A stretch of DNA of 64,000 nucleotides, from contig NW_004955469.1 of assembly GCF_000276665.1 (NCBI RefSeq), positions 10,695,729-10,759,728 of the forward strand, given 5' to 3'. The DNA comes from Chinchilla lanigera (Eukaryota; Chordata; Mammalia; Rodentia; Chinchillidae). Under the pieces are notes generated by a model. It saw only the letters and a list, made by a program, of their open reading frames with translations, had not been told where the DNA came from and searched no databases. Numbering within the stretch: the first letter of the stretch is position 1; each line of letters begins with the position of its first letter. Positions 45,266-55,130 of this stretch are shown here, piece after piece. The position numbers were made by a program, and so were the translations under genes.

Positions 45266-45524
45266 ATTCAGTTTTGGTAGGTTGTGTCTAGAAATGTATC
45301 CAGTTTTTCTAGATTCTCCAATTTATGAGAATATAGGCTTATTCTCTGGATTACAGTGATGTCTGTTGCAACATCCTATTCTTGTAATGACACTGAGTTA
45401 GGTCTTTTTTCTTTTAGTTTGACTAAGTGTTTATCAGTCTCATTTTTTCAAAGAACCAAATGTTTCATTGATCTTGTGTATTATTCTTCTAGTCTCTATC
45501 TCATCACTTTCACTCTTTTTGGTT

Positions 45525-45740
45525 TTTTGTTTTGTTTATTTTGTTTCATTTGTTTTGTTTTTTGAGAGGGTCTTGCTATATAGTTGCCCCTGAACTCTAT
45601 AGCCCAGGCTGGCCTCGAACTTGTGGCAATCCTCCTGCCCCTGAACTCTATAGCCCAGGCTGGCCTCGAACTTGTGGCAATCCTCCTGCCTCAGCCTCCT
45701 GAGTGCTGGGATTAGAGGTGTGCGCCACCACACCTGGCTA
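45525..45740 (-). mobile_element. B1-type SINE with internal 51-bp duplication
   Basis: Antisense copy in which bases 45586-45636 are repeated exactly at 45637-45687. Confidence 0.92.
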
Positions 45741-45904
45741 CTTTTAGGCATCTTTATTATTTCTTTCCCTCTGTTGTGTTTGTTTTTGGTTTTTCCTTTT
45801 TACTAAGACCTTGAGATGCATTGTTAGGATATTTATTTGAGATGTCTCTGATTTTTTATATAGACATTGATAGTTACAAACTTCCCTCTTAGAATTGCTT
45901 TTGC

Positions 45905-46500
45905 TGCCAAAAGACATAGTATGCCATCATCCATGAAAATGTCCTGTCATCCATGAAAATGTTCATGAGCTCCCACTGAAGCCTTGAGCTTCTGCAGGTC
46001 CAAGGAGCCTGGGGACTTGCACATTCCTAGGAACCACTGTGTGGGAATGCAGCTGGGTCAGCGCCTTGACTGTGGAGTTGGCAAAGCCTCCCTGAGCCTT
46101 TCCTCTGCCCCATGGAGATTCACAGCCTACACTGATCTGGAAAGGAATTCAGCCAGAGCTGAACTTGGATGCTTTCCTTGGATTGAAGAACTCTCCCAAG
46201 GTAGAGGGTGATGCTCTTGAAAACTCATATAACACTACCATGGGACTCAGACCCACAGCCTCCTGCTGCTGCCCTGAAACAGACAGTGATCAAAAGAAAA
46301 TCACAGTTCCACCAGGAGAAAATGGCTTGCTAGCACAGATCCTTCATCCCACTGGAAAAGACTTTCCAGCTTCCACCACTGACCTTTGGGCCTTTCTAGC
46401 ACAGATCTGTTATTGTTTCATTACAGATTTCCTACGCTGTAAGTCTGAACCTAAGCGACTTTTTGTATTCCAAAAATTTATAAGTTTGGTCTTTTAACCA
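45905..46500 (+). other. unidentified open block inside an L1
   Basis: About 600 bp of non-L1 sequence between two L1 segments. It starts with a doubled TCATCCATGAAAATGT. From about 46100 one + frame stays open for over 120 codons up to TAA at 46495-46497. Readable pieces are PELNLDAFLGLKNSPK, ENSYNTTMGLRP and ITVPPGENGLLAQ, and its composition looks coding. There is no start in a good context and no poly(A) tail. I do not recognise the protein. A retrocopied or translocated gene fragment is likelier than a live gene. Confidence 0.4.
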
Positions 46501-46596
46501 TGTCCAAAGCTATTGGATGTTTTGTTCAAAATTTTCTTTCTTTCATTAACAGTGTCTGCATGTAATAATTCCTCAACATTACCTTCAAGCCTTCAT

Positions 46597-46715
46597 GTGT
46601 TTTTTGTGAGACAGGGTCTTGCTATGTAGTTTAGGCTGGCCTCAAACTCGCAGCAGTCCTCCTTCCTCAACCTCCTAAGTGCTGGTATTATAGGTGTGCA
46701 GCACCATAGCCAGCA
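46597..46715 (-). mobile_element. B1-type SINE, short form, in L1
   Basis: TTTTTTGTGAGACAGGGTC to GCACCATAGCCAGC. Confidence 0.82.
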
Positions 46716-46859
46716 AGCCCTCAAATTCTACCTTCTTTTTGTTCCTGTCCATTGGTAAGGCTTTCCACTGTTTTGTATGTGTTTTTTATTTCCAGAATTT
46801 GTTTGGTTCTTCAGAATTTCTACCTCTTTGTTGAATTACTCCTCAAATCTTACACTGTC

Positions 46860-47000
46860 GGCTGGCATGGTGGCACACACCTATAATCACAGCACTCAGG
46901 AGGCTGAGGCAGGAGGATCCATGAGTTTGAGGCCAGCCTAGGCTACAAAGTGAGTTCAAGGCCAGCTTGCACTGCACAGTAAAAGTGTGTCTCAAAAAGA

Positions 47001-47035
<35 letters not shown>
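46860..47035 (+). mobile_element. B1-type SINE with long A tail, in L1
   Basis: Sense copy followed by a run of over 30 A, suggesting a relatively recent insertion or a grown tail. Confidence 0.9.
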
Positions 47036-47094
47036 AAAGAAAAAAGAAGAAAGAAAATCTTGCATTGTCTTCCTTAATTAATTCTGCTGGTTTT

Positions 47095-47158
47095 CTGGCT
47101 TTTACAGTACTGGAGTCTAAACCCAGGGCCTTCACACTGAGCTGTATCACCAGCACTT
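47095..47158 (-). mobile_element. ID-type SINE, degenerate
   Basis: ACTGGAGTCTAAACCCAGGG to GCTGTATCACCAGC. Confidence 0.55.
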
Positions 47159-47159
47159 T

Positions 47160-47270
47160 TATTTTCACTAAGTCACTAAATTGCACAGGCTGGCTCAAAC
47201 TATCAGTCCCCCTGCCTCAGCCTCCCAGAGTGCTAGGATTATAATAAGCATGTGCCACCATGACCACTTT
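47160..47270 (-). mobile_element. B1-type SINE, diverged
   Basis: CCCCTGCCTCAGCCTCCCAG to CACCATGACCAC. Confidence 0.65.
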
Positions 47271-47824
47271 ATTTGTATCCTCTTTGAAGTCATTATTTTA
47301 TAAATCAGTCTTTTGAATTCTTTGACAGCTCATCTACTTTGATATCTTTGCATCCAGTCACTGACAAACTATGGATATTTGGAGAAGCCATATTACCTTA
47401 TGTTTCATACTTCTTGTGTTTCTATATTGAGAATTTTGTGTCTCTTGGGATGGACATCTCCTGAGTGCTAGGATTAGGGAAAGGGGCCAGCACACTGGGC
47501 TTTCTCTTCCACTTTGATTTTAGGATCATGTTAGTGACTAGCCTTCTTTTAAAGGCTTAACCCTGAGCCTCACTCCAAGAAGAGAAAATGAACCTCAATA
47601 ATGTGATTGTTGTTTTCTTGAGACAGGATCTTACTGTGTAAGAGCCACCACAGTCGGTTCAATAATGTTAATGTCAAAAAGACAAGGCAGATATTGACAT
47701 ACAGTGAAAACCAATTAAATGCAACAATTATACCACTGACAACAAAAATCAGCAATAATAATATAAACAAAAAGGCTTAAAATTCATAAAGGTTAATAGT
47801 AACAATAAATGAAGGGGGAGAGCT

Positions 47825-47975
47825 GGGTGTGGTAGTGCACACCTGTAATCCCAATACTAGGAAGGCTCAGGCAGGAGGATCGGATCATTGTGAGTTCGAG
47901 ACCAGCCTGGGCTACAAAGTGAGCTCAAGGCCAGTCTGAACTTCATAATGAGACCCTGTCTCAAAAAGGCGCCCC
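47825..47975 (+). mobile_element. B1-type SINE in L1
   Basis: Sense copy from AGCTGGGTGTGGTAGTGC to CTGTCTCAAAAAGG. Confidence 0.9.
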
Positions 47976-47989
47976 CCGCCAGAAAAAAA

Positions 47990-48098
47990 ACGTGGCAGCA
48001 CACACCTGTAATCCCAGCACTTGGGAGTCTGAGGTAGGAGAAGTAACAAGAGTTCAAGGCCAGCCTGGGCTACACAGTGAGACCCTTCTCAAAAAAAT
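47990..48098 (+). mobile_element. B1-type SINE, short form
   Basis: Begins CGTGGCAGCACACACC directly after the A tail of the previous B1; one internal repeat. Confidence 0.82.
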
Positions 48099-48529
48099 AA
48101 AAAAGAATTAGGTAAAAGTAACAGAAAAACAATAAATAAGAGAAAAGGAGAAAAGGACAAAGAACAAAACAAAGTAAAAGAGAAATGAGTCCAAAATATT
48201 CTCCCACACTGAGGTGTCTGGGTGGTTAGTATCTTTCTAGGACCTTAGTATTAGAATCCACCACATTTTGGGGGAGCCATGAATCCCAGCTGGGGCCTAT
48301 TGTGTTTTTTCACCTACTTAGCAAAGCTTTTTATAAAGTTTTTAAAAACTGTGTGGTATATAGTAAATGCAAAATAACTGATTCTCATAAATGATAAGTA
48401 AGTCCTATCTATTACTAATTAATTCATGTCTAACTTGTATTTCTACATTTTACTTATATGCAATGACTCTGATATTCTTTCAAACTGGTTAAAAAGATTC
48501 TGAGAGGAATGACAAAGTTAAAAGTTGTC

Positions 48530-48605
48530 CATCTTGGAGTATATAGCTCATGTACTTAGCATGTATAACAATTGAGGCCCCAGGTTCAATAACCAGAATT
48601 TTTTT
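48530..48605 (+). mobile_element. ID-type SINE, degenerate
   Basis: GGAGTATATAGCTCATGTAC and AGGTTCAATAACCAG near the SPDYA terminal exon. Confidence 0.5.
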
Positions 48606-48771
48606 AAAAGTTACATTTTTTAAAAAAAAATAATTTTTAAGGTGATTGTATTCTTCTCAGTTTTCTCAGCTTTACTATAGCCCAAATTTTATTATTTTTA
48701 AAATATGCACAAGCTATTGAAATATGTATTTAAAATATACAGATACAGAAAATTTATCTTAAAGTGCCTAT

Positions 48772-48777
48772 TTTATT
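48772..48777 (-). promoter_or_regulatory. possible TRMT61B poly(A) signal AATAAA
   Basis: TTTATT on the + strand is AATAAA on the - strand, about 357 nt past the TRMT61B stop. It is part of the SPDYA polypyrimidine tract, so the two uses share bases. Another - strand AATAAA lies near 48688-48693. Confidence 0.4.
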
Positions 48778-48781
48778 TCAG

Positions 48782-48873
48782 TAGCAAATGACCATCAAGC
48801 AAGCAAAGAAAAGAAAACTGATTTCATGAAGAAAGACAAATCTATGGAGTGGTTCACAGGAAGTGAAGAATAA
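48782..48873 (+). CDS. SPDYA: SPDYA terminal coding exon
   Basis: After TTTTATTTCAG the exon begins with TA, which completes a Val codon, and encodes ANDHQASKEKKTDF, MKKDKSMEW and the C-terminal FTGSEE before TAA at 48871-48873. The ending matches the canonical SPDYA C-terminus. The 92 nt are two bases plus 29 codons plus the stop. Read in the other phase, the first codon is TAG. An ATTAAA lies at 48883-48888 but is only about 10 nt after the stop, so it is probably not the main poly(A) signal. No AATAAA follows on this strand before the TRMT61B exons. The TRMT61B stop on the opposite strand is about 260 bp downstream. Confidence 0.95.
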
Positions 48874-49133
48874 GATAGTTCAATTAAAGCAACTTGGAAT
48901 CAATAGCTACAAAATGTCAAATGCAAGACAAACGTCAAAATGGGACACTTAAGCAATTTTGCAATGTTACACAGCTTTCTCTAGCTTTTGTTATCTTTCA
49001 AACTTTTATGTAAAAGTTATACAAATCATAGTAATAGCTAAAAAATACCAACCTATAAAAGTAGTGATCACCAATATAAAGTTCTAGTTTGATACTTTTT
49101 CATCTTCAAGTCCACTGCTGTCATTTGAGATAC

Positions 49134-49177
49134 TCAGTTAAATGGTGGTTTGACTTTCCTCAACTTGACGAGGAAAG
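49134..49177 (-). CDS. TRMT61B: TRMT61B terminal coding exon
   Basis: Read on the - strand, the exon follows an AG acceptor (CT at 49178-49179) and encodes FLVKLRKVKPPFN, then TGA (TCA on + at 49134-49136). This matches the C-terminus of TRMT61B. The first two bases complete the Ala codon begun in the preceding exon. The 3' UTR must run towards lower coordinates, into SPDYA. The nearest canonical AATAAA on this strand is at 48777-48772, immediately beside the SPDYA terminal exon. Confidence 0.93.
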
Positions 49178-49266
49178 CTAATTTAAAAGAAGAAAAAAAG
49201 TAATGTCACTACATTTCATTAATTAGAAGACAAAATAATTTCTTACGTATAGAAAACATTACTCAC

Positions 49267-49347
49267 CTGTATGACCACTTTGCCAGCGGATAGGTCTTGC
49301 AATATAGGGAAAGGATCCATATGGGAAATCAGATTGTGATTCTTCTA
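49267..49347 (-). CDS. TRMT61B: TRMT61B penultimate coding exon
   Basis: An 81-nt exon on the - strand lies between TTGTTCCACAG and GTGAGT. It encodes [18 protein letters not shown] followed by IRWQSGHTA. The FPYIARPxxWQxGHTAFL block is a clear TRMT61B signature near the C-terminus of the catalytic domain. It enters in phase 1 and leaves in phase 1, as the flanking exons require. Confidence 0.95.
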
Positions 49348-49449
49348 CTGTGGAACAAAATACAGATATATGCTACATAAACTTTTATAATTTATTCACA
49401 AAAACTATTAAATATTAATTACTGTCCCTTTACTATGACTTTTTGTTTG

Positions 49450-49600
49450 TTTTTTGTTTTGTTTTTTGAGACAGGGTCTTGCTATGTAGTTCAGATTGGC
49501 TTTGAACTCACTGTGTAGCCCAGACACTCAAAATCACAGTGCTCCTGCCTCAACCTCCTAAGTGCTGGGATTACACCCATGTAGCACCCTACCTGGCTCT
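49450..49600 (-). mobile_element. B1-type SINE in TRMT61B intron
   Basis: Antisense to the + strand: TTTTTTGAGACAGGGTC to GCACCCTACCTGGC. Confidence 0.88.
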
Positions 49601-49824
49601 CAGACTTTTTCAAGCATTCGTTTTGGGGCTCCTCTTCCAGCTACTGTATAGAAGTAATCTGTCAATGATTACACAATAACCTTACACAGGGTTTATAACC
49701 AAATGGGTAAGTCCATATCATAAATCAGTGGATACCTGAAAACTTTTAATACTCTATACATATAACAAGGACCTAAATTTAGTTCTAGAAGAAATTTGAG
49801 CAGCATCTTAGGAGTTGGTTTTTT

Positions 49825-49945
49825 GCTTTTTAGTTTGTTTTTTGAAATAAGGTCTCACTACTGTAGTTCTGGCTGGCCTCGAACTCACAGCTTTCCTCCT
49901 ACCTCAGCCTCCTAAGTGCTAGGATTACAAGCGTGCACCACAGTT
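49825..49945 (-). mobile_element. B1-type SINE, short form
   Basis: TTTTTTGAAATAAGGTCTC to AAGCGTGCACCACAG. Confidence 0.82.
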
Positions 49946-50044
49946 TAGGAGTTGGTTTTCACAGTATTACTATCTGAAGATTGGGACTCATTAAATCCAT
50001 TCCCTTTAGTAATAATCATGGATGTATATTTAAAATATCATTAT

Positions 50045-50145
50045 CAGGTATAGTGGTGCACACCTGTAATCCTGCTGAGACAGGAGGATCTCTGGAGTTC
50101 AAGGCCAGCCTGAACTACATGGTAAGACTCTGTATCTAAAAACTA
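50045..50145 (+). mobile_element. B1-type SINE, internally deleted
   Basis: TATAGTGGTGCACACCTGTA joins CTGCTGAGACAGGAGG. Confidence 0.78.
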
Positions 50146-50164
50146 AAAAACAAAACATCTTTTG

Positions 50165-50270
50165 GTAGAGGCAGGTATGCCTATAATCCCAGCACTGAGA
50201 AGCCTAACACAGGAGGATTGCAAGTTTGAGTCCAGCTTAGGTAACTTAGTGAAACACTGTTTCAAAATAA
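50165..50270 (+). mobile_element. B1-type SINE, diverged
   Basis: GAGGCAGGTATGCCTATAAT to TGTTTCAAAATAAA, with an ID remnant to about 50325. Confidence 0.72.
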
Positions 50271-50613
50271 AAAGGGCTAAGGATATACCTTTGTGGTTCC
50301 ATTCCTAGTACCACTAAATCAAAAAATCCATATTGTTACATTTAAATTTTTTCTCAAACCAACCTTATGATAAGCAAAAACCAAAAAAAAATGACAAGCT
50401 CAATTCTTCAAAGACACCACAGTTTTATATAAAAGGTACAGAAATTCATTATTTTGTCCCTTACACATCTTAAATTTAACTGAATAAATACCACATTTTA
50501 ATTTTTATAGGAAAAAATCCCTAAGCAACATATTACCTAACAGTCAATACACTCAGGAATCCATTCTCCATTTGTTAATGCAAATACATGCATAAAATAA
50601 AATTGAAGCTCAC

Positions 50614-50840
50614 CATGGTTATCCTCTTGAAACACCTCAACTTCATCTTCAATTTCCTTTTCAGAATGTAATTGTAAATCTGTGTTGATTTTAGGTTCTA
50701 CTTTCCTAGGTAAAATTCCATTTTTGTCTTTTGCACGGCAAACCAACCAGTCTCTGACAATGACCTCGCTTATCTTTTCACATGAGAGAGCAAGTTCACA
50801 GATGCGAATTCCATCTAAAAGTTCAATAACCTGTGTGATG
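50614..50840 (-). CDS. TRMT61B: TRMT61B internal exon with TRMT61B-specific insert
   Basis: A 227-nt exon on the - strand lies between CCTTTCTGAAAG and GTGAGC. It completes an Asn codon and encodes [39 protein letters not shown], then a polar, acidic stretch ending EVFQEDNH. The first part is the end of the Rossmann-like methyltransferase fold. The acidic linker is a less conserved insertion, and here it differs from human in several residues. The AG used sits only a few bases from a second AG, so a small acceptor shift is possible. Confidence 0.94.
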
Positions 50841-51189
50841 CTTTCAGAAAGGCAAAAAATGTACTTAACAGTTCCACTAAAAGAATTACTTTTATTTTAG
50901 TTCAGTACAATTCATACTTAAATTTAAATACTAATACCCAAATTTAAATGCCACTGTTAAACCAGGTCAGTGGGGGATGAACATGCAATTTAGGGCATGT
51001 AATAAGTAATTTCACATACTACATAAAAAATAGAGACCATAATTTAGTATCACTGTTCATAGTATACTTCTAAAACTTTTCTTCCAATCAGAAGAAATAT
51101 GCATCTTATGTCACTATATTTGTAAAGGATGATTTAAACAGGAATACACACTGTAATTGAACTTAGGACATGCACTATAACAGGTTTTT

Positions 51190-51345
51190 TTATGGTTGTT
51201 TTGTTTTTGACACGGAGTCCTATTATGTAGTTCATGCTGGCCTTGAACTCACTATGTAGTCCAGCTGGCCTCAAACTCACAGCAATCATCCTGCCTCAGC
51301 CTCCCAAGTGCTGGGATTATAGGCATGCACCACCACACCTGCTGC
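51190..51345 (-). mobile_element. B1-type SINE
   Basis: GTTTTTGACACGGAGTCC to CACCACACCTGC, about 135 bp from a TRMT61B exon. Confidence 0.9.
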
Positions 51346-51477
51346 ATGATAACACTTTTATAACATGACACATAGGCCTTGCTCAGTTACAAAATGAACA
51401 CTGTATCTGGTACTAGGTAAAAGGAAAGTGTATTTTAAAATCACATTAAAATACAGGAAAATAGTCCCATTACTTAC

Positions 51478-51569
51478 TTTGCCATATACACAACACATAT
51501 ACCACCCTGTTTAAGACATGGGTATAAAGCAGGCAGTGCCACTTGAGGATTTAACATATCCAAAGCTAC
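51478..51569 (-). CDS. TRMT61B: TRMT61B internal exon with substrate-binding motif
   Basis: TRMT61B is the mitochondrial tRNA (adenine-58-N1) methyltransferase; it transfers a methyl group from S-adenosylmethionine and also modifies mitochondrial rRNA. This 92-nt exon on the - strand lies between TCCTCCCCACAG and GTAAGT. It encodes [18 protein letters not shown] followed by [18 protein letters not shown] occupies the place of the D-L-P-x-P motif of TrmI/Trm61 enzymes, which positions the target base. The SAM-binding GSGSGG loop and the mitochondrial targeting peptide belong to upstream exons that I could not find before 64000. The four visible exons give 147 residues in one open frame, so the gene looks intact here. 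Confidence 0.95.
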
Positions 51570-51713
51570 CTGTGGGGAGGAAAGGAGAACTGGATCAGTC
51601 TAATGTTGTTTAAATAAAGTATAGATTTCTTTTTGTCATTGTGATAAAATGACACTTTGAAAAGGCAATGACCCCATTAGGGTATTTCATATTTTTTTAA
51701 AAATAGTACCATT

Positions 51714-51830
51714 AGCCAGGCATGATGTGCACGCCTGTAATCTCAGCACTTGGGAGGCTGAGGCAGGAGTACTGCTGAGTTTAAGGCCAGCCTAAACTAC
51801 ATAGTATGACCCTGTCTCAAGAAACAAAAC
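51714..51830 (+). mobile_element. B1-type SINE, short form
   Basis: AGCCAGGCATGATGTGC to CCTGTCTCAAGAAAC. Confidence 0.85.
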
Positions 51831-51892
51831 AAAAACAGTATCCTTAGCTGTCACTTTACTGCTTCCCAAAGAGTAAGTTCAAATTATATGAC

Positions 51893-52045
51893 CTACGCTG
51901 GGAGTAGTGGGGCATGCCTTTATTCCCTGCACTCGGGAGGCTGAGGCAGCAGGATCATTGCAAGTTCGATACCAGCCCGGGCTACAAAGTGAGCTCAAGA
52001 CCAGCCTGAACTGCATAGTGAGACCCTGTCTCAAAAAGGCAAAAA
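51893..52045 (+). mobile_element. B1-type SINE with (TA)n tail
   Basis: Full sense copy; (TA)n follows at 52046-52068. Confidence 0.92.
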
Positions 52046-52344
52046 AATATATATATATATATATATACAACCTGTCATAGTACTTGACTATATGTAAATA
52101 TCATAATGGTACAGCTTGCATTTGGCAACATTAATATAGGAATCTTTCTTTGGCTACATTTATGTACATAAATATACAAAAAGAAAGACTTCTGTATTAT
52201 CAATATTGCCAACTGTAAGACATGTCATTGCAACATAAAAAATTTTTTAAAATGGGGTCTTCTGAATTTCTGTTGCTAAAATTTATAAACTTAAATGCTT
52301 TAGTTCAGTTTTGATAGTAGAAATTCACATTACCTCAAACATTT

Positions 52345-52428
52345 GGGCTGCGGATATAACTCAGTGGTAAAGTGGTTGCCTAGCATGCACAAGACCCTGA
52401 GTTCAATCCCCAGTACCACAGACACACA
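52345..52428 (+). mobile_element. ID-type SINE
   Basis: GGGCTGCGGATATAACTCAG to CAATCCCCAGTACCACAG. Confidence 0.88.
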
Positions 52429-52459
52429 AAGAAAGGGGGTAAAAAATGCTGAAATGTTT

Positions 52460-52605
52460 TAGCTGGGCATAGTGATGCATGGCTGTAATCCCAGTGCTTA
52501 GCAGGCTGAGTCAAGAAGATCATTGCAAGTGTGAGGGCAGCCTGGGCTACAGAGTGAGTTCAGGGCCAACCTGGACTGCATAGCCGGACACTGTTTCCAG
52601 AAAGA
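52460..52605 (+). mobile_element. B1-type SINE
   Basis: AGCTGGGCATAGTGATGC to CTGTTTCCAGAAAG. Confidence 0.85.
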
Positions 52606-53339
52606 AAAAAAAAATTTTAACATTCAAAGGAAAAAGCTTTGAACAAAAATTTTAGAGGGTCTAAAATTCATGAATCATGCCTCTTTGTCTTTCTTCTTTA
52701 TTCAGTTGTGGAACACAGGGCTATATTCACAAAAGAAGCCAAATAAGTAGAATGAATAATAAGTGACTAAAACTTTCATATAAAGGATTACAAATCCAGT
52801 CAAAACAGAAAACAAAAGTAAGTATTTATCATTTTCTACATGTCAAGCATCTGGCTGTGTGGTAAATATGTGAGAGCTCACATTCTGTTTGCATCGGGCT
52901 TATATTCTAATAAGTGGACAGATAAAAACCCAATTAAGTATATAAACATATAGGAGAGAATAATAAGTGACACAAAGAACTATATAACTATAGTTATTCA
53001 GCAGAGTAAAGGGACAGACAGTGACAAGGAAAGGAGGTCACATTTTCTATACAGGCTGACCAGTGAAGAGACCCTAAGAAAATGATTAGGTTTCCACCAT
53101 GGAAATTTAGGGAGCAAGTATGCCCCAGACAAAGAAAATAGTAAATACAAATGCTCGGAGACAGTGGGCTACTTGGGGAGCCTGCAGAGGCCACTGTTAC
53201 TGTCGTGAAGACAAAAGGAGGGAAATGGCAAGAGATGAGGTCTGAAACAGGAGGGATGTGGTATGGGTAGGAAAGAAGCAGATTACATAGAATCTCAGCT
53301 TTTAGCTTTACTCAAATGTCTTAAAAAATGGTAAGATCT

Positions 53340-53440
53340 GATTTTGATTTTACTTTCTTGTACACGGTAAAATACTGTAAACATACAATCTTCCATCTTG
53401 ACCAGGTTAAGTGTACAACTCAGTGGCATTAGGTATCTGA
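53340..53440 (+). mobile_element. ancient L1 3'-end piece
   Basis: TTCCATCTTGACCAGGTTAA and GTACAACTCAGTGGCATTAG match the 3' UTR of old mammalian L1 from memory. Confidence 0.55.
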
Positions 53441-53859
53441 CTTACTTTAAACTATGCTCTGAAGACCATGAGAAGGAAAGGAAGCAAAGAGTGGTACCAG
53501 GCGAAGGCAGAGCCAAGAAACCTGACAGCCCTTCGAATGCTCTCTTCTTGGCTAAAGGCATTATTAATTCAGCCACTCAAACCAGGAAGTAAGAGTCCTC
53601 ACTTTTTATGCCTTGGCTTATTTTTTAAAAAATATGTGAGATTTCTAAGGCTTTTGTTTGAATTAAAATCCTACAAATCTATCTTTTCAGTGTTTCTCAA
53701 ATTAATTCTTCTACCACAGCCAGAGGTCACAACCTCATTATAGCTAGTTGAAGTATGACACTAGCTTTTGGCATAGACACCCAGCCTCCCTTCTTCCACC
53801 ATAATTATTCTGAAACAAGAATCTGGGCATTTGATTGTCCTATTTAAAAATTTATCACT

Positions 53860-54090
53860 CCTCTGGCCAGACCGTCCTCTCCATCGAGGAGCCCTGGGTA
53901 ATCATGACTATGGAGGAACAAGAAAACAGCCTGTTGCTAGACACAGGTGCAAGTCTCTCGGTCCTTCTTTTCAATCCTGGCCTTCCTTCCAGCCATCATA
54001 CCTCAGTGAAAGGAGTCACTGGTGAGGAGGTAATATGCTATTTTTGACAACCCTTAGGCTGTAACTACTTAATAGGTCCCTCTTGCATAT
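53860..54090 (+). pseudogene. ERV protease fragment
   Basis: An old retroviral remnant. One frame from 53868 reads EEPWVIMTMEEQ followed by LLLDTGASLSVL, the aspartic-protease active-site region with the DTGA motif still present. Then comes VKGVTGEEV and, after a stop, a decayed stretch of the same domain. No flanking gag, RT or LTR is visible, so this is an isolated piece of a class I ERV pro-pol. It is not the same copy as the provirus at 58737-63474. Confidence 0.75.
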
Positions 54091-54094
54091 CTCT

Positions 54095-54490
54095 GTCTTC
54101 CTGAGAAACCACTCTGAAGATACCACCATGTATTACAGCAGCCATTGATATTTTCCTACTAATCTATCCATAACTGTGCAAAGTTTGTAATGTTCCTATC
54201 CTATTTCATAAATGGATGTCTGTTTATTATTATGTGTTTCCTACAACAACCATTGAGAATAGTTAATGATTTTTCAATAGGTCACTCATGTATAGCTCTA
54301 TTTATTTTCTTTAGAAGCCACTTTGAAGATACCAAAGTATAGTACAACAACTCTTGATAATCTCCTACCTCTTTTGTCTGTAACTCACTATTATTTGTCT
54401 ATTTGTTTTCCTGAGAAACTATTTTGTAGACAATAATATGTAAAACGATAACCATTGATAATTTCCTACCATTTTGTCTGTAATTTGCTA
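54095..54490. repeat. degenerate tandem repeat of about 100-200 bp period
   Basis: The motif order CCTGAGAAACCACTCTGAAG, GATACCA, CATTGATATTTTCCTAC, TGTAACT recurs in diverged form near 54100-54175, 54300-54390 and 54410-54485. Origin unknown; it directly follows the ERV protease fragment. Confidence 0.6.
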
Positions 54491-54528
54491 AGTCCCCCCA
54501 TTATTATGTTATCCTTCTTTTATTCTTT

Positions 54529-54572
54529 AAAATAAAAAAATAAAAAAATAAAAAAATAAAAAATAAAAATTT
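54529..54572. repeat. (AAAAATA)n repeat
   Basis: A-rich units with regular T, possibly the tail of the preceding ERV and tandem-repeat segment. Confidence 0.9.
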
Positions 54573-54577
54573 ATCAT

Positions 54578-54768
54578 GTGCCAGGCGTGGTGGCACATGC
54601 CTGTAATCCCAGCACTCAGGAGGCTGAGGCAGGAGGATCATTGAGAGTTCAAGGCCAGCCTGGGCTACAAAGTGAGCTCAGGGCCAGCCTGAACTACATA
54701 GGGAGACCCTGTCTCAAAAAGACAAAAAAAAATAAAAAAATAAAATAAAATAAAAAATAAAAATTCAT
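54578..54768 (+). mobile_element. B1-type SINE
   Basis: Full, near-consensus copy (GCCAGGCGTGGTGGC) with an (A4T)-rich tail. Confidence 0.93.
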
Positions 54769-55012
54769 CAATAGTTTTCTGCTATCTAAAAAATAATGTC
54801 CATGAGCACCAGCTTGATATACATTCAATATTCTCCATTACCTAGCCTCTTCTAACTGCATCTGTAGCTTCTTACTGTACCCAACTCAACATCCACACGT
54901 GTTTATGTGACTTTCTACTAGCTGTTTATACCTGAAGTTCCTTCAATGTGTAACCGAGTTTTCTTTTGGCACAGTACAAGGATGTAGCAAGTTCTAGGTG
55001 TCTATCAAAGCC

Positions 55013-55130
55013 AGCCATGGTGGCTTGGTAGCATATCCTATAATCCTAGCATGGTAGGAGGTTGAGGCAGTATAGCAAGTTCAAGCCTAATCTGGCCAAA
55101 AGGCTGGAGATACAGTGCAGTAACAAATAC
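55013..55130 (+). mobile_element. B1-type and ID-type remnants
   Basis: AGCCATGGTGGCTTGGTAGC, then GGCTGGAGATACAGTGCAG. Confidence 0.55.

Larger units (their letters stand above)
41030..48330 (-). mobile_element. L1, antisense, with internal gap
   Basis: A 3' UTR (41030-41340) leads into ORF2 3' sequence (CTTTATCCATTCATCTGTTG) and the RT region to about 45904. An unrelated block follows. Then ORF1-like and 5' UTR-like sequence runs from about 46.5 to 48.3 kb. The endonuclease and early RT region is missing. All frames are broken. Confidence 0.75.
18598..48781 (+). other. large SPDYA intron, mostly L1 and SINE
   Basis: A 30-kb intron interrupted only by the candidate cassette exon at 36637-36731. 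L1 fills about 22.1-35.6 kb and 41.0-48.3 kb. The stretches 18600-19300, 21700-22080, 35870-36850, 37130-37540 and 39400-40020 are unique sequence without other recognisable genes. Confidence 0.85.

Noticed and set aside
48883..48888. ATTAAA as the SPDYA poly(A) signal
   Set aside because: Only about 10 nt after the stop codon, which would leave almost no 3' UTR; kept only as a remote possibility.
53000..53240. Possible missing TRMT61B exon
   Set aside because: No - strand match to the SAM-binding segment or to the stretch expected before VALDML, and no convincing splice pair.
53398..53743. Two overlapping plus-strand frames of 64 and 91 codons
   Set aside because: They start in an ancient L1 3' end and show no domain or splice support; the competing frames suggest chance.
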